Assembly: GCA_004557565.1 (NCBI GenBank)
Contig: SFGS01000003.1
Span: forward strand, 6,984 to 70,983
Reading direction: 5' to 3'
Length of the DNA: 64,000 nucleotides
Source: Bacteroidales bacterium
Lineage (GTDB): Bacteria > Bacteroidota > Bacteroidia > Bacteroidales > Muribaculaceae
Shown: one piece after another, positions 1-9,535 of the stretch
Layout: every line of letters begins with the position of its first letter
Numbering within the stretch: position 1 is the stretch's first letter
The notes under the pieces: model-generated
The model's database searches: none
The model's input: the letters and a program-made list of their open reading frames with translations, nothing else
What the model was told of the DNA's origin: nothing
Program-made: the position numbers and the translations under genes

Positions 1-160
1 AATTCGTGAAAATTTGTGCGAATTTGTGACCGCCTTTTCTACCACGAATCACAATATATTCAGTATTATATTGCTACGGATTCCGTGAATCTGCTTTTTT
101 GTTGAATCTCGTTGAACCTGTGTGAGGCTTGTTGACCTGTTGACTCTAAAACAAAATTAT
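1..160 (-). repeat. Partial copy of the mosaic intergenic repeat
   Basis: Non-coding. It holds the words AATTTGTG, CACGAATCAC and TTGAATCTCGTTGAA followed by CTGTGTGAGG. These are the reverse complement of blocks seen at 14004-14104, 53400-53530, 54990-55106 and 56432-56592. The element appears cut by the window edge. Nothing suggests that it is translated. Confidence 0.7.
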
Positions 161-194
161 TGGGTGTGTTGCTGATATACTGAACTTTTTGTGC

Positions 195-202
195 TAAATT
201 TG
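195..202 (+). promoter_or_regulatory. Bacteroidetes-type -7 element for lepB
   Basis: TAAATTTG fits TAnnTTTG. It lies 41 bases before the lepB start codon. A convincing TTTG at -33 is not seen, only a TTG about 23 bases upstream. Confidence 0.5.
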
Positions 203-243
203 CATCTTAATCAATCATATCAACACATAAGTTTATTATTCGT

Positions 244-1692
244 ATGAGTTTTTTCGGTAAAGACAAAGATAAAGAAGAAGTTAAGGAAATGCCTGTGAAG
301 CAGACTGGTTCGCTGAAGGAACGCCTTGACCGTATCAACAAAAGTCGCTGGATTCGCTTCGGCATTGTTTCCGCCCTGTTCTTTGGCTGGGTGGCTTGGC
401 TGGGCAGCTGGTGGGTGCTGGTGTTCTGGTTCCTGCTTTTCGACATCTACATCACTAAATTCGTGCCTTGGAACTGGTGGAAATTCTCCGAAAACCCCGT
501 TGTGCGCATGGTGATGGGCTGGGTCGATGCCATTATGTATGCCCTTGTGCTGGTGTATTTCCTTTTCCTTTTTGTGGGACAAAACTATCAAATTCCATCG
601 TCGTCGCTTGAAAAGACGCTGCTCACTGGCGACTACCTGTGGGTGAACAAGATGGTGTATGGCCCACGAGTGCCACAAACCCCTCTCCACTTCCCATTGG
701 CGCAAAACACGCTTCCCGGTGGCTTCGACAGTTATATCGAGTCGCCACAATGGGAATACCACCGCTTGAAGGGCGTGCGCAGCGTGGAGCGTGGCGACAT
801 TGTGGTGTTTAACTTCCCTGCTGGCGACACCGTGGCAGTGAATATGCCTAACCCCGACTACTACACTCTGTGCTTCACCTACGGCCGTGAGGCAGTGTGG
901 GCTAACCCATCGCAATATGGCAAGGTGAAATATCGCCCAGTGGACCGCCGCGATGCCTATGTGAAGCGTTGCATCGGTTTGCCAGGCGAAACCCTCTCAA
1001 TGAAAAACGGCACCGTGTATATCAATGGCAAGGCGCTTGCCGAACCTGAGAATATGCAGCGCAACTATATTATCGAAACCGATGGCACGCCCATTTCCGA
1101 GGCACTGCTCGATGAGTTGAAAATCAGCAACGAGGCTCGCTCTTTGGGTGCAGGACAGTCGCCTTATGGCAATGAACTGTGGTATGCGATGCCGCTGACC
1201 AAGAGTGCCATGAAGGAGATTAAGGCGCAGCCTTATGTGAAGAAAGTGCGCTTCCTTGATGTGGACGAAAGCAATCCGATGGATTCGCTGCTCACCTATC
1301 CTATTGGCGTGAAGAAGTCGTGGACACACAACGACTACGGCCCACTGTGGATTCCAAAGAAGGGCGCCACACTCAACCTTACGTTGCAAAAACTGCCTTA
1401 CTACATTCGCTGTATCAAGAATTACGAGGGCAACGAAGTGGACGTGAAGGGCGGAAAAATCTACATCAACGGCAAGGAGACGAAGACGTACACCTTCAAG
1501 ATGGACTACTACTGGATGATGGGCGACAACCGCGACAATTCGAGCGACTCGCGCTACTGGGGCTTCGTGCCAGAAGACCACATCATCGGCACTCCAATGT
1601 TTGTGATTATCTCGTTCGACCCCGATAAGCCATTGCTGCAAAGCATTCGCTGGGACCGCATCTTCAAATCCGCAAACCCCGATAAGAAGTAA
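244..1692 (+). CDS. lepB: Signal peptidase I
   Basis: Type I signal peptidase, which cleaves secretory signal peptides at the outer face of the inner membrane (family S26). The 482-residue protein has hydrophobic segments around residues 37-70 and 85-112. The catalytic serine lies in PSSSLEKTL (Ser121 by family alignment) and the general-base lysine in YVKRCIGLPGE (about Lys241). Box RGDIVVF precedes the lysine and GDNRDNSSDSRYWGF lies near residues 428-442. The long spacing between the last two boxes is typical of the large Bacteroidetes form. The start follows a TAAATTTG promoter element. In this order a WbqC-like gene commonly follows. The role is clear from the motifs. Confidence 0.97.
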   Translation: MSFFGKDKDKEEVKEMPVKQTGSLKERLDRINKSRWIRFGIVSALFFGWVAWLGSWWVLVFWFLLFDIYITKFVPWNWWKFSENPVVRMVMGWVDAIMYALVLVYFLFLFVGQNYQIPSSSLEKTLLTGDYLWVNKMVYGPRVPQTPLHFPLAQNTLPGGFDSYIESPQWEYHRLKGVRSVERGDIVVFNFPAGDTVAVNMPNPDYYTLCFTYGREAVWANPSQYGKVKYRPVDRRDAYVKRCIGLPGETLSMKNGTVYINGKALAEPENMQRNYIIETDGTPISEALLDELKISNEARSLGAGQSPYGNELWYAMPLTKSAMKEIKAQPYVKKVRFLDVDESNPMDSLLTYPIGVKKSWTHNDYGPLWIPKKGATLNLTLQKLPYYIRCIKNYEGNEVDVKGGKIYINGKETKTYTFKMDYYWMMGDNRDNSSDSRYWGFVPEDHIIGTPMFVIISFDPDKPLLQSIRWDRIFKSANPDKK

Positions 1693-1699
1693 ATTCCCA

Positions 1700-1858
1700 C
1701 GCCGCCTCTTTGCCTCCCACGATGGGCTCACACAGATCCCACAGATCTCACGGATTGGTTTTATGTAAAAATTCAGATTCATCTGATAAAAAATATTCTG
1801 CGAGATCCGTGAGATCTGTGTGAGGAAGATGCAAGAGGTAAGAGGCAAAGAAGCGGCG
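1700..1858. repeat. Nested 159-bp inverted repeat between lepB and the WbqC-like gene
   Basis: The outer arms 1700-1716 and 1842-1858 are complementary at 16 of 17 positions (CGCCGCCTCTTTGCCTC against GAGGCAAAGAAGCGGCG). Inside them, the left arm CTCACACAGATC...TCACGGAT near 1727-1755 pairs with GAGATCCGTGAGATCTGTG near 1802-1820. The inner part is a copy of the mosaic CACAGATCTCAC repeat. Transcribed, it could fold into one long hairpin between two co-oriented genes. No long T run follows, so it is not a classical terminator. Confidence 0.8.
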
Positions 1859-1871
1859 CAATGTACCCACA

Positions 1872-2513
1872 ATGATAATGCAAAGTTCCACAATCATAAT
1901 GGGCAGTATGGCGGCAGGAAGTGTGCGCTGCTATGCCGCTATGCTTCAGGCTGGCAAGGTGATTATCGACCCTGATGAGCGACGTTTGCCGCTGCGCCAC
2001 AGCCACCACCGCTACTTGGTGGACGGTCCCAACGGCACGCAACGCCTCACCATCGCCCTCGATGGCACCACCAACGCTATGCCTGTGCGTATGCGCGACG
2101 TGCGCATTTCCGAGCACGGCAACTGGCGACATTTGCATTGGGGCGCACTCTATTCGGCTTACGGAAAGTCGCCCTATTTCGATTACATTGCCGACGACCT
2201 GCACAGCATCATTGGCGGCGAACAAACTTCGCTGCTTGAATTTAATACCGCTTTGCAAAATCTGATTATCGATTTTCTCGACCTCCCTATCGAGATTGAA
2301 ACCAAGCCGATTACCCCCGAAATAGCAGCGGAGACCACCGACCTGCGTGGACTCATTGGCGGGAAAAAGCCCGACACGCTACCCATTACCGACGTGCCTT
2401 ACTACCAAGTGTGGGCATTGCGCCACGGCTTCCAACCGGGCCTCAGCATCCTCGACCTGCTCATGAACACCGGCCGCGAATCCATCTACACCCTCCAAAA
2501 AATGCTCCCATAA
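1872..2513 (+). CDS. WbqC-like family protein
   Basis: Member of the WbqC-like family, whose biochemical role is unsettled although some members sit in polysaccharide loci. The 213 residues show the family pattern: an N-terminal stretch with a small-residue loop (IIMGSMAAGSVRCYAAM), the basic LPLRHSHHRYLVDGPNG region followed by LTIAL, then YGKSPYF and a C-terminal QVWALRHGFQPGLSILDLL block. The second codon pair contains another ATG (1878), so the start may be two codons later. It sits 179 bases downstream of lepB across the nested inverted repeat, an arrangement usual in Bacteroidales. Function remains inferred from family membership only. Confidence 0.85.
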   Translation: MIMQSSTIIMGSMAAGSVRCYAAMLQAGKVIIDPDERRLPLRHSHHRYLVDGPNGTQRLTIALDGTTNAMPVRMRDVRISEHGNWRHLHWGALYSAYGKSPYFDYIADDLHSIIGGEQTSLLEFNTALQNLIIDFLDLPIEIETKPITPEIAAETTDLRGLIGGKKPDTLPITDVPYYQVWALRHGFQPGLSILDLLMNTGRESIYTLQKMLP

Positions 2514-2525
2514 TTTTCCCCCACA

Positions 2526-2549
2526 ATGTCAATGCTATAGCATTGACAT
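2526..2549. terminator. Perfect 24-bp palindrome with GCTATAGC centre
   Basis: Arms ATGTCAAT and ATTGACAT flank the centre GCTATAGC. It lies 12 bases after the WbqC-like stop codon and just before the end of the convergent transporter gene. This position suits a bidirectional terminator, but no T run follows. See the matching palindromes at 15659, 17640 and 35229. Confidence 0.55.
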
Positions 2550-2562
2550 ACTGGTGTTTGCC

Positions 2563-3534
2563 TTATTTGTTTGGATTTTTGCGGTGGTGGTAGAGTTCGA
2601 GGCTGTTGATGGCGTTTTGCCAGATGATGTAGCAGCCGGGGCCTACGGCGGCGAGAGGATTGATGTAGGCGCTTGATACCCAGATGGCAAACGCTGTGTT
2701 TTTCTGTCCTAACGCCTGTCCGCTTTCCACGGTGCTGCCGAAAAATCGGCCAATGTTGCGCCCCACCGAAAATTGAATCACGCATATCACAAAACTTACC
2801 ACGGCAATGGCGGCAAGCAGCGACAGTGGCGCATGCGAGTTGCTGATGTTGCGGAACGTGATGCCCGTAACGATAGCCAGTGAGCACCCCCACAGGTAGA
2901 ACGAGAGGTCGGTGATGGAAATGAGCCATTGCTGCACTTTTGGGAGCAGGTGTTTCACCACGTATGCCAGCCCCATCGGCACCACCAAAATCACGCACAC
3001 CTTCCACATAATCATCAGAAAGGCTGCGCCGAAACTCATTTCCACTCGTTGGTCAACGAGAGGGAAAAACAGCGGAATCATGATGGCGGTGAGCACATTC
3101 GACACGAAAGTGTAGGTGGTCATCGACTCAAGGCTGCCGCCCAGTTTGGCAGTCACCACGCTCGAAGCCGCCGCGCACGGCCCGATCACACACACCAGAA
3201 TGCACTCCATGAGCACCAGGTCGAAGCCTTCGATTTTAAAATACAGAATACACCCCACCAGCATCAGCACCACGAACAGTTGCGTGGCGCTCACCCAAAA
3301 GTGCCACTTGGCAAGGCGCAGTTTTTTATAGTCAATCTTCAGAAAAGTGGTGAACAGAATCACGAAAAGGAACCACGGTAGCACCTCGTCGAACACAGGG
3401 CTCGCCGCCTGCGCAAACCCACCAAACGCAGGTATCAACGCAAACAGATAATACACCACCGCGCCGCCTGTAATAGCCACCGGCAGCGTCCAATTCCTCA
3501 ATATTTCCAACACCTTCCCCATTCCTGAACACAT
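2563..3534 (-). CDS. Bile acid:sodium symporter (SBF) family transporter
   Basis: Predicted inner-membrane transporter of 323 residues with about nine or ten hydrophobic segments spread along its length. The region VIGPCAAASSVVTAKLGG followed by TYTFVSNVLTAIMIPLFFPLV matches the conserved crossing segment of the SBF/BASS fold, where small and polar residues break the helices. Substrate cannot be told from sequence; relatives move bile acids, pantothenate, pyruvate or arsenite. It is convergent with the WbqC-like gene. Start could be Met1 or Met5; neither has a clear ribosome binding site. Confidence 0.8.
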   Translation of the reverse strand: MCSGMGKVLEILRNWTLPVAITGGAVVYYLFALIPAFGGFAQAASPVFDEVLPWFLFVILFTTFLKIDYKKLRLAKWHFWVSATQLFVVLMLVGCILYFKIEGFDLVLMECILVCVIGPCAAASSVVTAKLGGSLESMTTYTFVSNVLTAIMIPLFFPLVDQRVEMSFGAAFLMIMWKVCVILVVPMGLAYVVKHLLPKVQQWLISITDLSFYLWGCSLAIVTGITFRNISNSHAPLSLLAAIAVVSFVICVIQFSVGRNIGRFFGSTVESGQALGQKNTAFAIWVSSAYINPLAAVGPGCYIIWQNAINSLELYHHRKNPNK

Positions 3535-3625
3535 ATTTTTAAATTATCCACGAAAGTAATGCTTTTTCCCCACTTACCAACAAATCCCCCACCTTTTTTT
3601 ATCCCCCCACCAATTCCTCTAATTT

Positions 3626-5500
3626 CTAATTTCTGATTTCTTGGATGTGGGAGTGGAGGCGAGCGTAGAAGGGGTGGCTGGTGAGGGTGGAGGCGTCGCC
3701 GAGAATGATGAGTTTCATGCGGGCGCGCGTGATAGCCACGTTCATGCGTCGGAGGTCGCGCAAGAAGCCGATTTCGCCGTTGTCGTTGGCGCGCACAAGG
3801 CTGATGAGAATCACGTCGCGCTCCTGCCCCTGAAATCCATCTACGGTGTTGACCGAAATCAGGTGTCGGTAAGGCTTGAAAAACTCGGTTGATCTCACCA
3901 TTTTACGCAAAAACTGCACCTGCGCGCGGTAGGGCGAAATGATGCCCACATCGATGCGCTCGTTGAGCACATGTTCACGCCCGATTTTGGTGAAATATTC
4001 TTGAAGCGTTTGCAGGGTGAGAATCGCCTCGTCTTTGTTGATGCGTCCGAAACTCTCGCCCACGAATTGCTCCTTGAAGTCCTTGTCGGAGGTGTCAATC
4101 CACACCATTGGGGTGTCGAAGTCGAGAATGCTGCGGTACTTCACTTCGGGCGCGCTCTGCACCTGTCCGTGATAGAACCACTCGCTTGAAAAACGCATAA
4201 TCTCGTCGTTCATGCGGTATTGCATTTTCAGCAGCGTCACCACTTGCGGATTGCTTTTCACAATGCGCTCCATCAGCGTGGTGTCGAGTCCGCCCTTCAG
4301 CGCCTCGATGCTCTTGACGGTGGGTGGAAGTTGCTGGTGGTCGCCGGCGAGAATCACACGGTTAGCCTTTCTGATGGCTATCCAGCACGCCGCTTCCAGG
4401 GCTTGCGCTGCCTCGTCGATAAAGAGGGTAGCAAACTTCATGCCGCTCAGCACACGGCTGGCGCTTCCTGCCAGAGTGCATGCAATCACGCGCGCATTGC
4501 CAAAGAGCGCGGCATTGATGCGCACCTCAAGTTCGGTGGCGCGGCTTTTCAGGCGGTCGAGTTTATCGTGATAGCCGTGGTCGCCACGCTTTCTTTTGCC
4601 CTGCATTTCACGTATGGCCTTGCGGATCGCCCACAGGTTGGGGTAGTCGGGGTGTGACTCAAAGCGGCGCTCATAGGTGAACGAGAGCATCTTGTCGTTC
4701 ACTTTCGTGGGATTGCCTATGCGCAGCACCTCCACGCCACGGTCCACCAGTCGCTCGCTAATCCAGTCAACAGCCATATTGCTCTGCGCGCACACCATCA
4801 CCTGATTTTCACGGCGCAGCGTCTCGAAAATAGCCTCCACCAGGGTGGTGGTTTTGCCGGTGCCTGGCGGGCCATGCACAATCGCCACATCTTTAGCCAG
4901 CAGCACCTCGTTCACGGCGTGCTCCTGTGTGGGGTTGAGCCATGGGAAACGCATTGGCGCAAAGGTGAATTTCTCCGTCGTGGAAGGGTTGTAGAAGATG
5001 TCGCGCAGATGCGCCAGACGGTTGCCCTTGGCACGTATCACACGCTCCAGCGCGTCCATCATCAGGCGATAGGTGGTCTCGTCGAACGACAGTTGCACGC
5101 CCACCTGATTCGCGCCTTGCAGTTGCGCCACGCACCCGGCGTCGGGGATTGCCACCACCATGCGCTCTGCCTCGGCATAACTCACTGTGGCAGAAAACGA
5201 AAAGTAGCGGATTTCGTCGTTCGCGTCGATGTGGAAAAACATCACCTGTCGGCCAAACTCGAAGTTGTGTTCCACATCGGTGTCGGCGGTGCGAAACACC
5301 TCCACCACCAGTTGGTTGAGCGAATTGTAGTAGGAGCGGCCAATGCGGAGCGGCAACCAGCAGTCGCCACGCTTCACTTTGCGCCGCACGCCCAGCGTTT
5401 CGGTCTGTCGGCGAAACTCTTCCTTTTCGGCGTCATACTCCATTTGTAGCAGTGCACGCTGCTTCTGGAGCAATAATATGGGTGAAACTGTTTGATTCAT
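3626..5500 (-). CDS. Superfamily 1 DNA/RNA helicase (UPF1/IGHMBP2-like)
   Basis: ATP-dependent nucleic acid helicase, 624 residues. An N-terminal beta-rich region (about 1-180) precedes the helicase core. Visible motifs are Walker A HGPPGTGKTTT (about 209-219), motif II LFIDEAAQALE, motif III AGDHQQLPPTV, motif V VDGFQGQERDVI and motif VI RRMNVAITRAR. This DEAA-type core with the ordered SF1B motifs is typical of the UPF1-like group common in Bacteroidetes, often annotated simply as AAA domain-containing protein. Its cellular job in bacteria is not established. Single gene, separated from susC by about 680 bases of repeats. Confidence 0.93.
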   Translation of the reverse strand: MNQTVSPILLLQKQRALLQMEYDAEKEEFRRQTETLGVRRKVKRGDCWLPLRIGRSYYNSLNQLVVEVFRTADTDVEHNFEFGRQVMFFHIDANDEIRYFSFSATVSYAEAERMVVAIPDAGCVAQLQGANQVGVQLSFDETTYRLMMDALERVIRAKGNRLAHLRDIFYNPSTTEKFTFAPMRFPWLNPTQEHAVNEVLLAKDVAIVHGPPGTGKTTTLVEAIFETLRRENQVMVCAQSNMAVDWISERLVDRGVEVLRIGNPTKVNDKMLSFTYERRFESHPDYPNLWAIRKAIREMQGKRKRGDHGYHDKLDRLKSRATELEVRINAALFGNARVIACTLAGSASRVLSGMKFATLFIDEAAQALEAACWIAIRKANRVILAGDHQQLPPTVKSIEALKGGLDTTLMERIVKSNPQVVTLLKMQYRMNDEIMRFSSEWFYHGQVQSAPEVKYRSILDFDTPMVWIDTSDKDFKEQFVGESFGRINKDEAILTLQTLQEYFTKIGREHVLNERIDVGIISPYRAQVQFLRKMVRSTEFFKPYRHLISVNTVDGFQGQERDVILISLVRANDNGEIGFLRDLRRMNVAITRARMKLIILGDASTLTSHPFYARLHSHIQEIRN

Positions 5501-5504
5501 AACT

Positions 5505-5955
5505 TAATTAATGCTTGGGCTCACAGGATTCTTATGGCTCACACGGATCTCGTTTTTTTTTGCTCACACGGATCTCACAGATCCCACGGTATTGCTTTGT
5601 GGGTGGGAAATCTCACAGATGGTTCTGCGTGTGGGCTGGCTCGTGCGGATTCCACTTTGCTTTTGGGCTCACACGGATCTCACTTTTTGGGCTCACACGG
5701 ATCTCACAGATCCCACAGTATTGCTTTGTGGGTGGGAAATCTCACAGATGCTTCTATGGGTGGGAAATCTCACAGATGGCTCTGTGGGTGTGGGCTCCTG
5801 GGGGCTACACGGGGCTCGCTCTCACGGACTTATCTTTTGGACCCTTCGGACAAATCAGACCTATCGGACAAATCGGACGGATTGGACATTTTTAAAAATA
5901 ATCCGTGAGATCTGTGGGATCTGTGTGAGGCCTCGGTGGACTCCGTGTGGGCGGG
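5505..5955. repeat. Long mosaic intergenic repeat (CACAGATCTCAC family)
   Basis: About 450 non-coding bases made of iterated words: GGCTCACACGGATCTCACAG, TTTGTGGGTGGGAAATCTC, a run of TCGGACAAATC units (5844-5888), and a closing ATCCGTGAGATCTGTGGG that is the reverse complement of the opening words. The remainder to 6180 is the AT-rich susC leader. Any peptides read from this stretch are repeat artefacts. Confidence 0.85.
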
Positions 5956-6180
5956 TGACAAAATTACAAAAAATTGTGTTATTTGGGGGGCGTTTTGAAA
6001 GATTTGAAAAAAAAGTGTGGAAAAAGTTGCTACATTAAGAAATTTTTGCAAACTTTGTGTGTTAATCATAAAAGTGTGTAGGTCTGCTATTTTTCTTGCC
6101 GCTTTTTTAACATTTAACACAAAACGATGATATATTCACTTTTTTAATAAACTATAATCATTAACAAAAACTACAAGCGT

Positions 6181-9100
6181 ATGAAAAAACAGATTGCCCT
6201 CGTTGGCGCTCTTTTCCTTGCGTGTGCAAATGTGGCCCCCTCATTTGCAACCCCTGTACCACAAGCTGTCACGGCTGAGTCCGGACATGTGAAAGGTACT
6301 GTTGTTGACGAGAATGGTGAACCCATTATCGGTGCAAGCGTTCAGGTAGTTGGAACTATGCGTGGTGCCGCTACAGACTTGAACGGTATGTTCAGCGTAA
6401 AAGCTGATAAAAATGCTAAGTTGAAAATTAGCTCAGTAGGCTTTAAGACTGTGACACTGAAAGCTTCAGAAGCTGGCCGCGTGGTCCTCGGTGAAGACAA
6501 GGCTCTGCTCGATGAAGTGGTAGTGGTTGGTTATGGCCAACAACGCAAAGCCAACCTTACTGGTGCTGTAACCAGTGTGGACGTGAGCAAAAACCTCAGT
6601 TCAAAGAGTGAAACCGACGTGGCAAAAGCCCTTCAAGGTGCTGTGCCAGGTTTGACTATTCTTAACTCCAGCGGTAGCATCAGCGACGACGCTAGCGTTG
6701 TGATTCGTGGTATTGGTACCCTCTCAAACAGTGGTGTATCATCTCCTCTCTACATTGTTGACGGTGTGCCTGTTGACAACCTCTCGTTTATCAACAGCGA
6801 CGACATTGAAAGCATTTCAGTGCTTAAGGATGCTGCATCAAGTTCTATCTACGGTACTCGCGCTGCTTTCGGTGTGATTTTGGTTACCACCAAGACTGGT
6901 AAGCAACAAGACCATGTGAAGATTTCTTACAAGAACAACTTTGCTTGGAGCCAGGCAACCTGCACTCCAGAATATCCTAACGTTCCTACTCAGGTTCAAG
7001 CCCTCATCGACGCTAACCGCCGCAAGGGTAATGCTTGTGAATTGTTTGGTATGTATCTCGACAGCGAACAATTCCAGACTGGTATGAACAACTGGATCAA
7101 GAAGCATGGCGACACTAAGAGCGGTTACCGCGAAATGGTGTTCGGCGACGACTATGACCAATATGGCTACTATGCTAACTGGGACGTTCCTGGTATCATT
7201 TTCAACAACGCCGCTCCATCACAGAACCACAACCTCTCTATTTCAGGTATTTCTGGTAAGACCAACTTCTACATCAGTGCTAACTACAACCAACGCCAGA
7301 ACTTGATGAACTTCAATCCTGACAAGATTAAGAACTATCACGTGGCTGCCAACATATCTACCCAAGCTACCGACTGGTTGCAAGTGGGTGTACGCACCAA
7401 CTACGACGACCGTTCGTTTGACTATCCATACGTTCAAGGTCAGGGTTCTTACCAATATGTATGGCGCTGGGGTTCATTCTTTGGCCCTTACGGCTACATC
7501 ACCGACGAAGATGGCAAGCAATATGATGGCCGTCAACTCATCGGTTTCCGCAAAACCGCTGGCGACGCTTACCAAAAGACCAACAACATGCGTCTTGGTG
7601 CATTTGCTAAGATTGACTTCAAGCACGGTTTGACCTTCAATGCCGACTACACCTTCGTTAAGAAGCACACTAAATATAAAGGTATCGGTCTGCCAAGCAC
7701 CATCCTCAACACTTGGGGTGTGAATCCACAGATCGCAACTCTTAACACCACCACATTCATTGAGTCAAGCCGTTCAGACTACACTCAACAGGTGTTTAAC
7801 GGTTACTTCAACTTCGCTCAAAGCTTAAACGATGTACACAACTTTAATGTACTCGTTGGTGCTAACGTGGATAAGGATGATTATGAGTATCTCTACTATG
7901 AGCGCTGGAACATGCTTGACACCAACCTCCCAGAGCTTTCACTCACCGATAAGGAGTACTCTTACAGCCACCAACACACCCACACAGGTTCTGCTGGTTT
8001 CTTCGCTCGTATCAACTACGACTTTATGGGACGTTACTTGCTCGAACTTAACGGCCGCTACGACGGTTCAAGCCAATTCCCAGAGAACGACCAATGGGCA
8101 TTCTTCCCATCAGCATCTGCTGGCTGGCGCTTCACTGAAGAAGCTTTCATGGAAAGCACCAAGAGTTGGTTGTCAAATGGTAAGCTCCGTGCATCTTATG
8201 GTTCAATCGGTAACCAAGTGGTAGGCAACTATATGTTCTTGGAAACAATGAGCAAGGTGAACAATGGTGTGAACTGGCTCGGCACAGGCGATTCTAAGTA
8301 CGACTACTTCGGTATGCCAAAGATGGTTCCTTCAACTCTTACTTGGGAAACTATCAACACCACCAACATTGGTCTCGACCTCGGCTTCCTCCAAGGCGAA
8401 CTTAATGTGAACCTCGACTGGTTCCAACGCGACACTAAGGACATGCTTGCTCCTGGTAAGGAACTGCCAAGCGTGCTTGGTACTTCTGCTGCTTACGGCA
8501 ACGAAGGTTCGCTCCGCTCTCGTGGTTGGGAAATCACCATCGACTATCGTCACAAATTCGGTGATGTGAACTTCTACGGCACATTCAATATCAGCGACTA
8601 TAAGACTAAGGTGACAGACTGGGATAGCAACAACCTCATCAACGGTTACTATACTGGTAAGGAATATGGCGAAATCTGGGGCTTCAAGACCGACCGCTAC
8701 TTCGATTTCAGCGATTTCTCTGGCAAGGACGACAAGGGTAACTGGATTTACAAGGAAGGCGTAGCTGACCAAACCAAGCTCCAAAACGGTGGCTTCGTAT
8801 ATGGTCCTGGCGACATCAAGTTTGTTGACGTTGATGGCAATGGTAAGATTGACTGGGGCGAAGGTACTCCTGACAACCACGGCGACCTCGTGAAGATTGG
8901 TAACTTCACTCCTCGCTATCAATACTCTCTCCGCCTCGGCGCAGAATGGAAAGGCTTCGACATCGACCTCTTTATGCAAGGCGTTGGCAAGCGCGACATG
9001 TGGACTCAATCAGCATTCGTAATGCCTATGATGCGTGGTGAAGACGCTATCTACTCTAACCAGACAAGCTACGTAACAGAAGCTGAATTTGCAGCTGGTG

Positions 9101-9477
9101 TTATCGACCAAAGCAAAGACTTCCCACGTATGTGGGGTGGTGGTGCTGGTCAAGGCAACGCTTCTGGCGCAATCTTGAATGGTGGCCGCTACAACTTCTA
9201 TCCACAAGACAAATACTTGGTGAACATGTCATACTTGCGTATGAAGAACATCACTGTAGGTTACACCCTTCCAACCGACCTCGTGAAGAAGGTGACCCTC
9301 AGCAGAGTTCGCGTTTACGCTTCTATTGCTAATGCATTCGACATCATCAACCACAACAACGGTACAGGCCTCGACCCTGAAATCAACACCGGTGTTGGTT
9401 CTTATGGTAATGGCGTATGGGGACGTACTGACCCAATTATGCGCACTTACTCATTCGGTATCCAAATCGACTTGTAA
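6181..9477 (+). CDS. SusC-like TonB-dependent outer membrane transporter
   Basis: TonB-dependent outer membrane receptor of the SusC/RagA type, 1098 residues. It carries a signal peptide (residues about 1-23), a carboxypeptidase-like beta-sandwich domain (VKGTVVDENGEPIIGASVQV, about 38-115), a TonB-box-like DEVVVVGYG segment with GQQRKANLTGAV, a plug with the RGIGTLSNSG and SPLYIVDGVPVD motifs, and a long beta-barrel ending in an aromatic/leucine terminus (YSFGIQIDL). With the SusD-like lipoprotein downstream it should import an oligosaccharide or glycopeptide. No glycosidase, SusE/F or sensor gene is adjacent, so substrate is open. The start codon follows an A-rich leader. Confidence 0.96.
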   Translation: MKKQIALVGALFLACANVAPSFATPVPQAVTAESGHVKGTVVDENGEPIIGASVQVVGTMRGAATDLNGMFSVKADKNAKLKISSVGFKTVTLKASEAGRVVLGEDKALLDEVVVVGYGQQRKANLTGAVTSVDVSKNLSSKSETDVAKALQGAVPGLTILNSSGSISDDASVVIRGIGTLSNSGVSSPLYIVDGVPVDNLSFINSDDIESISVLKDAASSSIYGTRAAFGVILVTTKTGKQQDHVKISYKNNFAWSQATCTPEYPNVPTQVQALIDANRRKGNACELFGMYLDSEQFQTGMNNWIKKHGDTKSGYREMVFGDDYDQYGYYANWDVPGIIFNNAAPSQNHNLSISGISGKTNFYISANYNQRQNLMNFNPDKIKNYHVAANISTQATDWLQVGVRTNYDDRSFDYPYVQGQGSYQYVWRWGSFFGPYGYITDEDGKQYDGRQLIGFRKTAGDAYQKTNNMRLGAFAKIDFKHGLTFNADYTFVKKHTKYKGIGLPSTILNTWGVNPQIATLNTTTFIESSRSDYTQQVFNGYFNFAQSLNDVHNFNVLVGANVDKDDYEYLYYERWNMLDTNLPELSLTDKEYSYSHQHTHTGSAGFFARINYDFMGRYLLELNGRYDGSSQFPENDQWAFFPSASAGWRFTEEAFMESTKSWLSNGKLRASYGSIGNQVVGNYMFLETMSKVNNGVNWLGTGDSKYDYFGMPKMVPSTLTWETINTTNIGLDLGFLQGELNVNLDWFQRDTKDMLAPGKELPSVLGTSAAYGNEGSLRSRGWEITIDYRHKFGDVNFYGTFNISDYKTKVTDWDSNNLINGYYTGKEYGEIWGFKTDRYFDFSDFSGKDDKGNWIYKEGVADQTKLQNGGFVYGPGDIKFVDVDGNGKIDWGEGTPDNHGDLVKIGNFTPRYQYSLRLGAEWKGFDIDLFMQGVGKRDMWTQSAFVMPMMRGEDAIYSNQTSYVTEAEFAAGVIDQSKDFPRMWGGGAGQGNASGAILNGGRYNFYPQDKYLVNMSYLRMKNITVGYTLPTDLVKKVTLSRVRVYASIANAFDIINHNNGTGLDPEINTGVGSYGNGVWGRTDPIMRTYSFGIQIDL

Positions 9478-9535
9478 TCAAGCATGATTAATAGAGATAC
9501 ATTGATTTACTAACATTCAAACGGATAATAGTTAT

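Noticed and set aside
5492..6038. Reading frames rich in SHRSHR or HTDLTDPT peptides
   Set aside because: They are translations of the CACAGATCTCAC repeat in several frames at once; similar peptides arise at every copy of the repeat.
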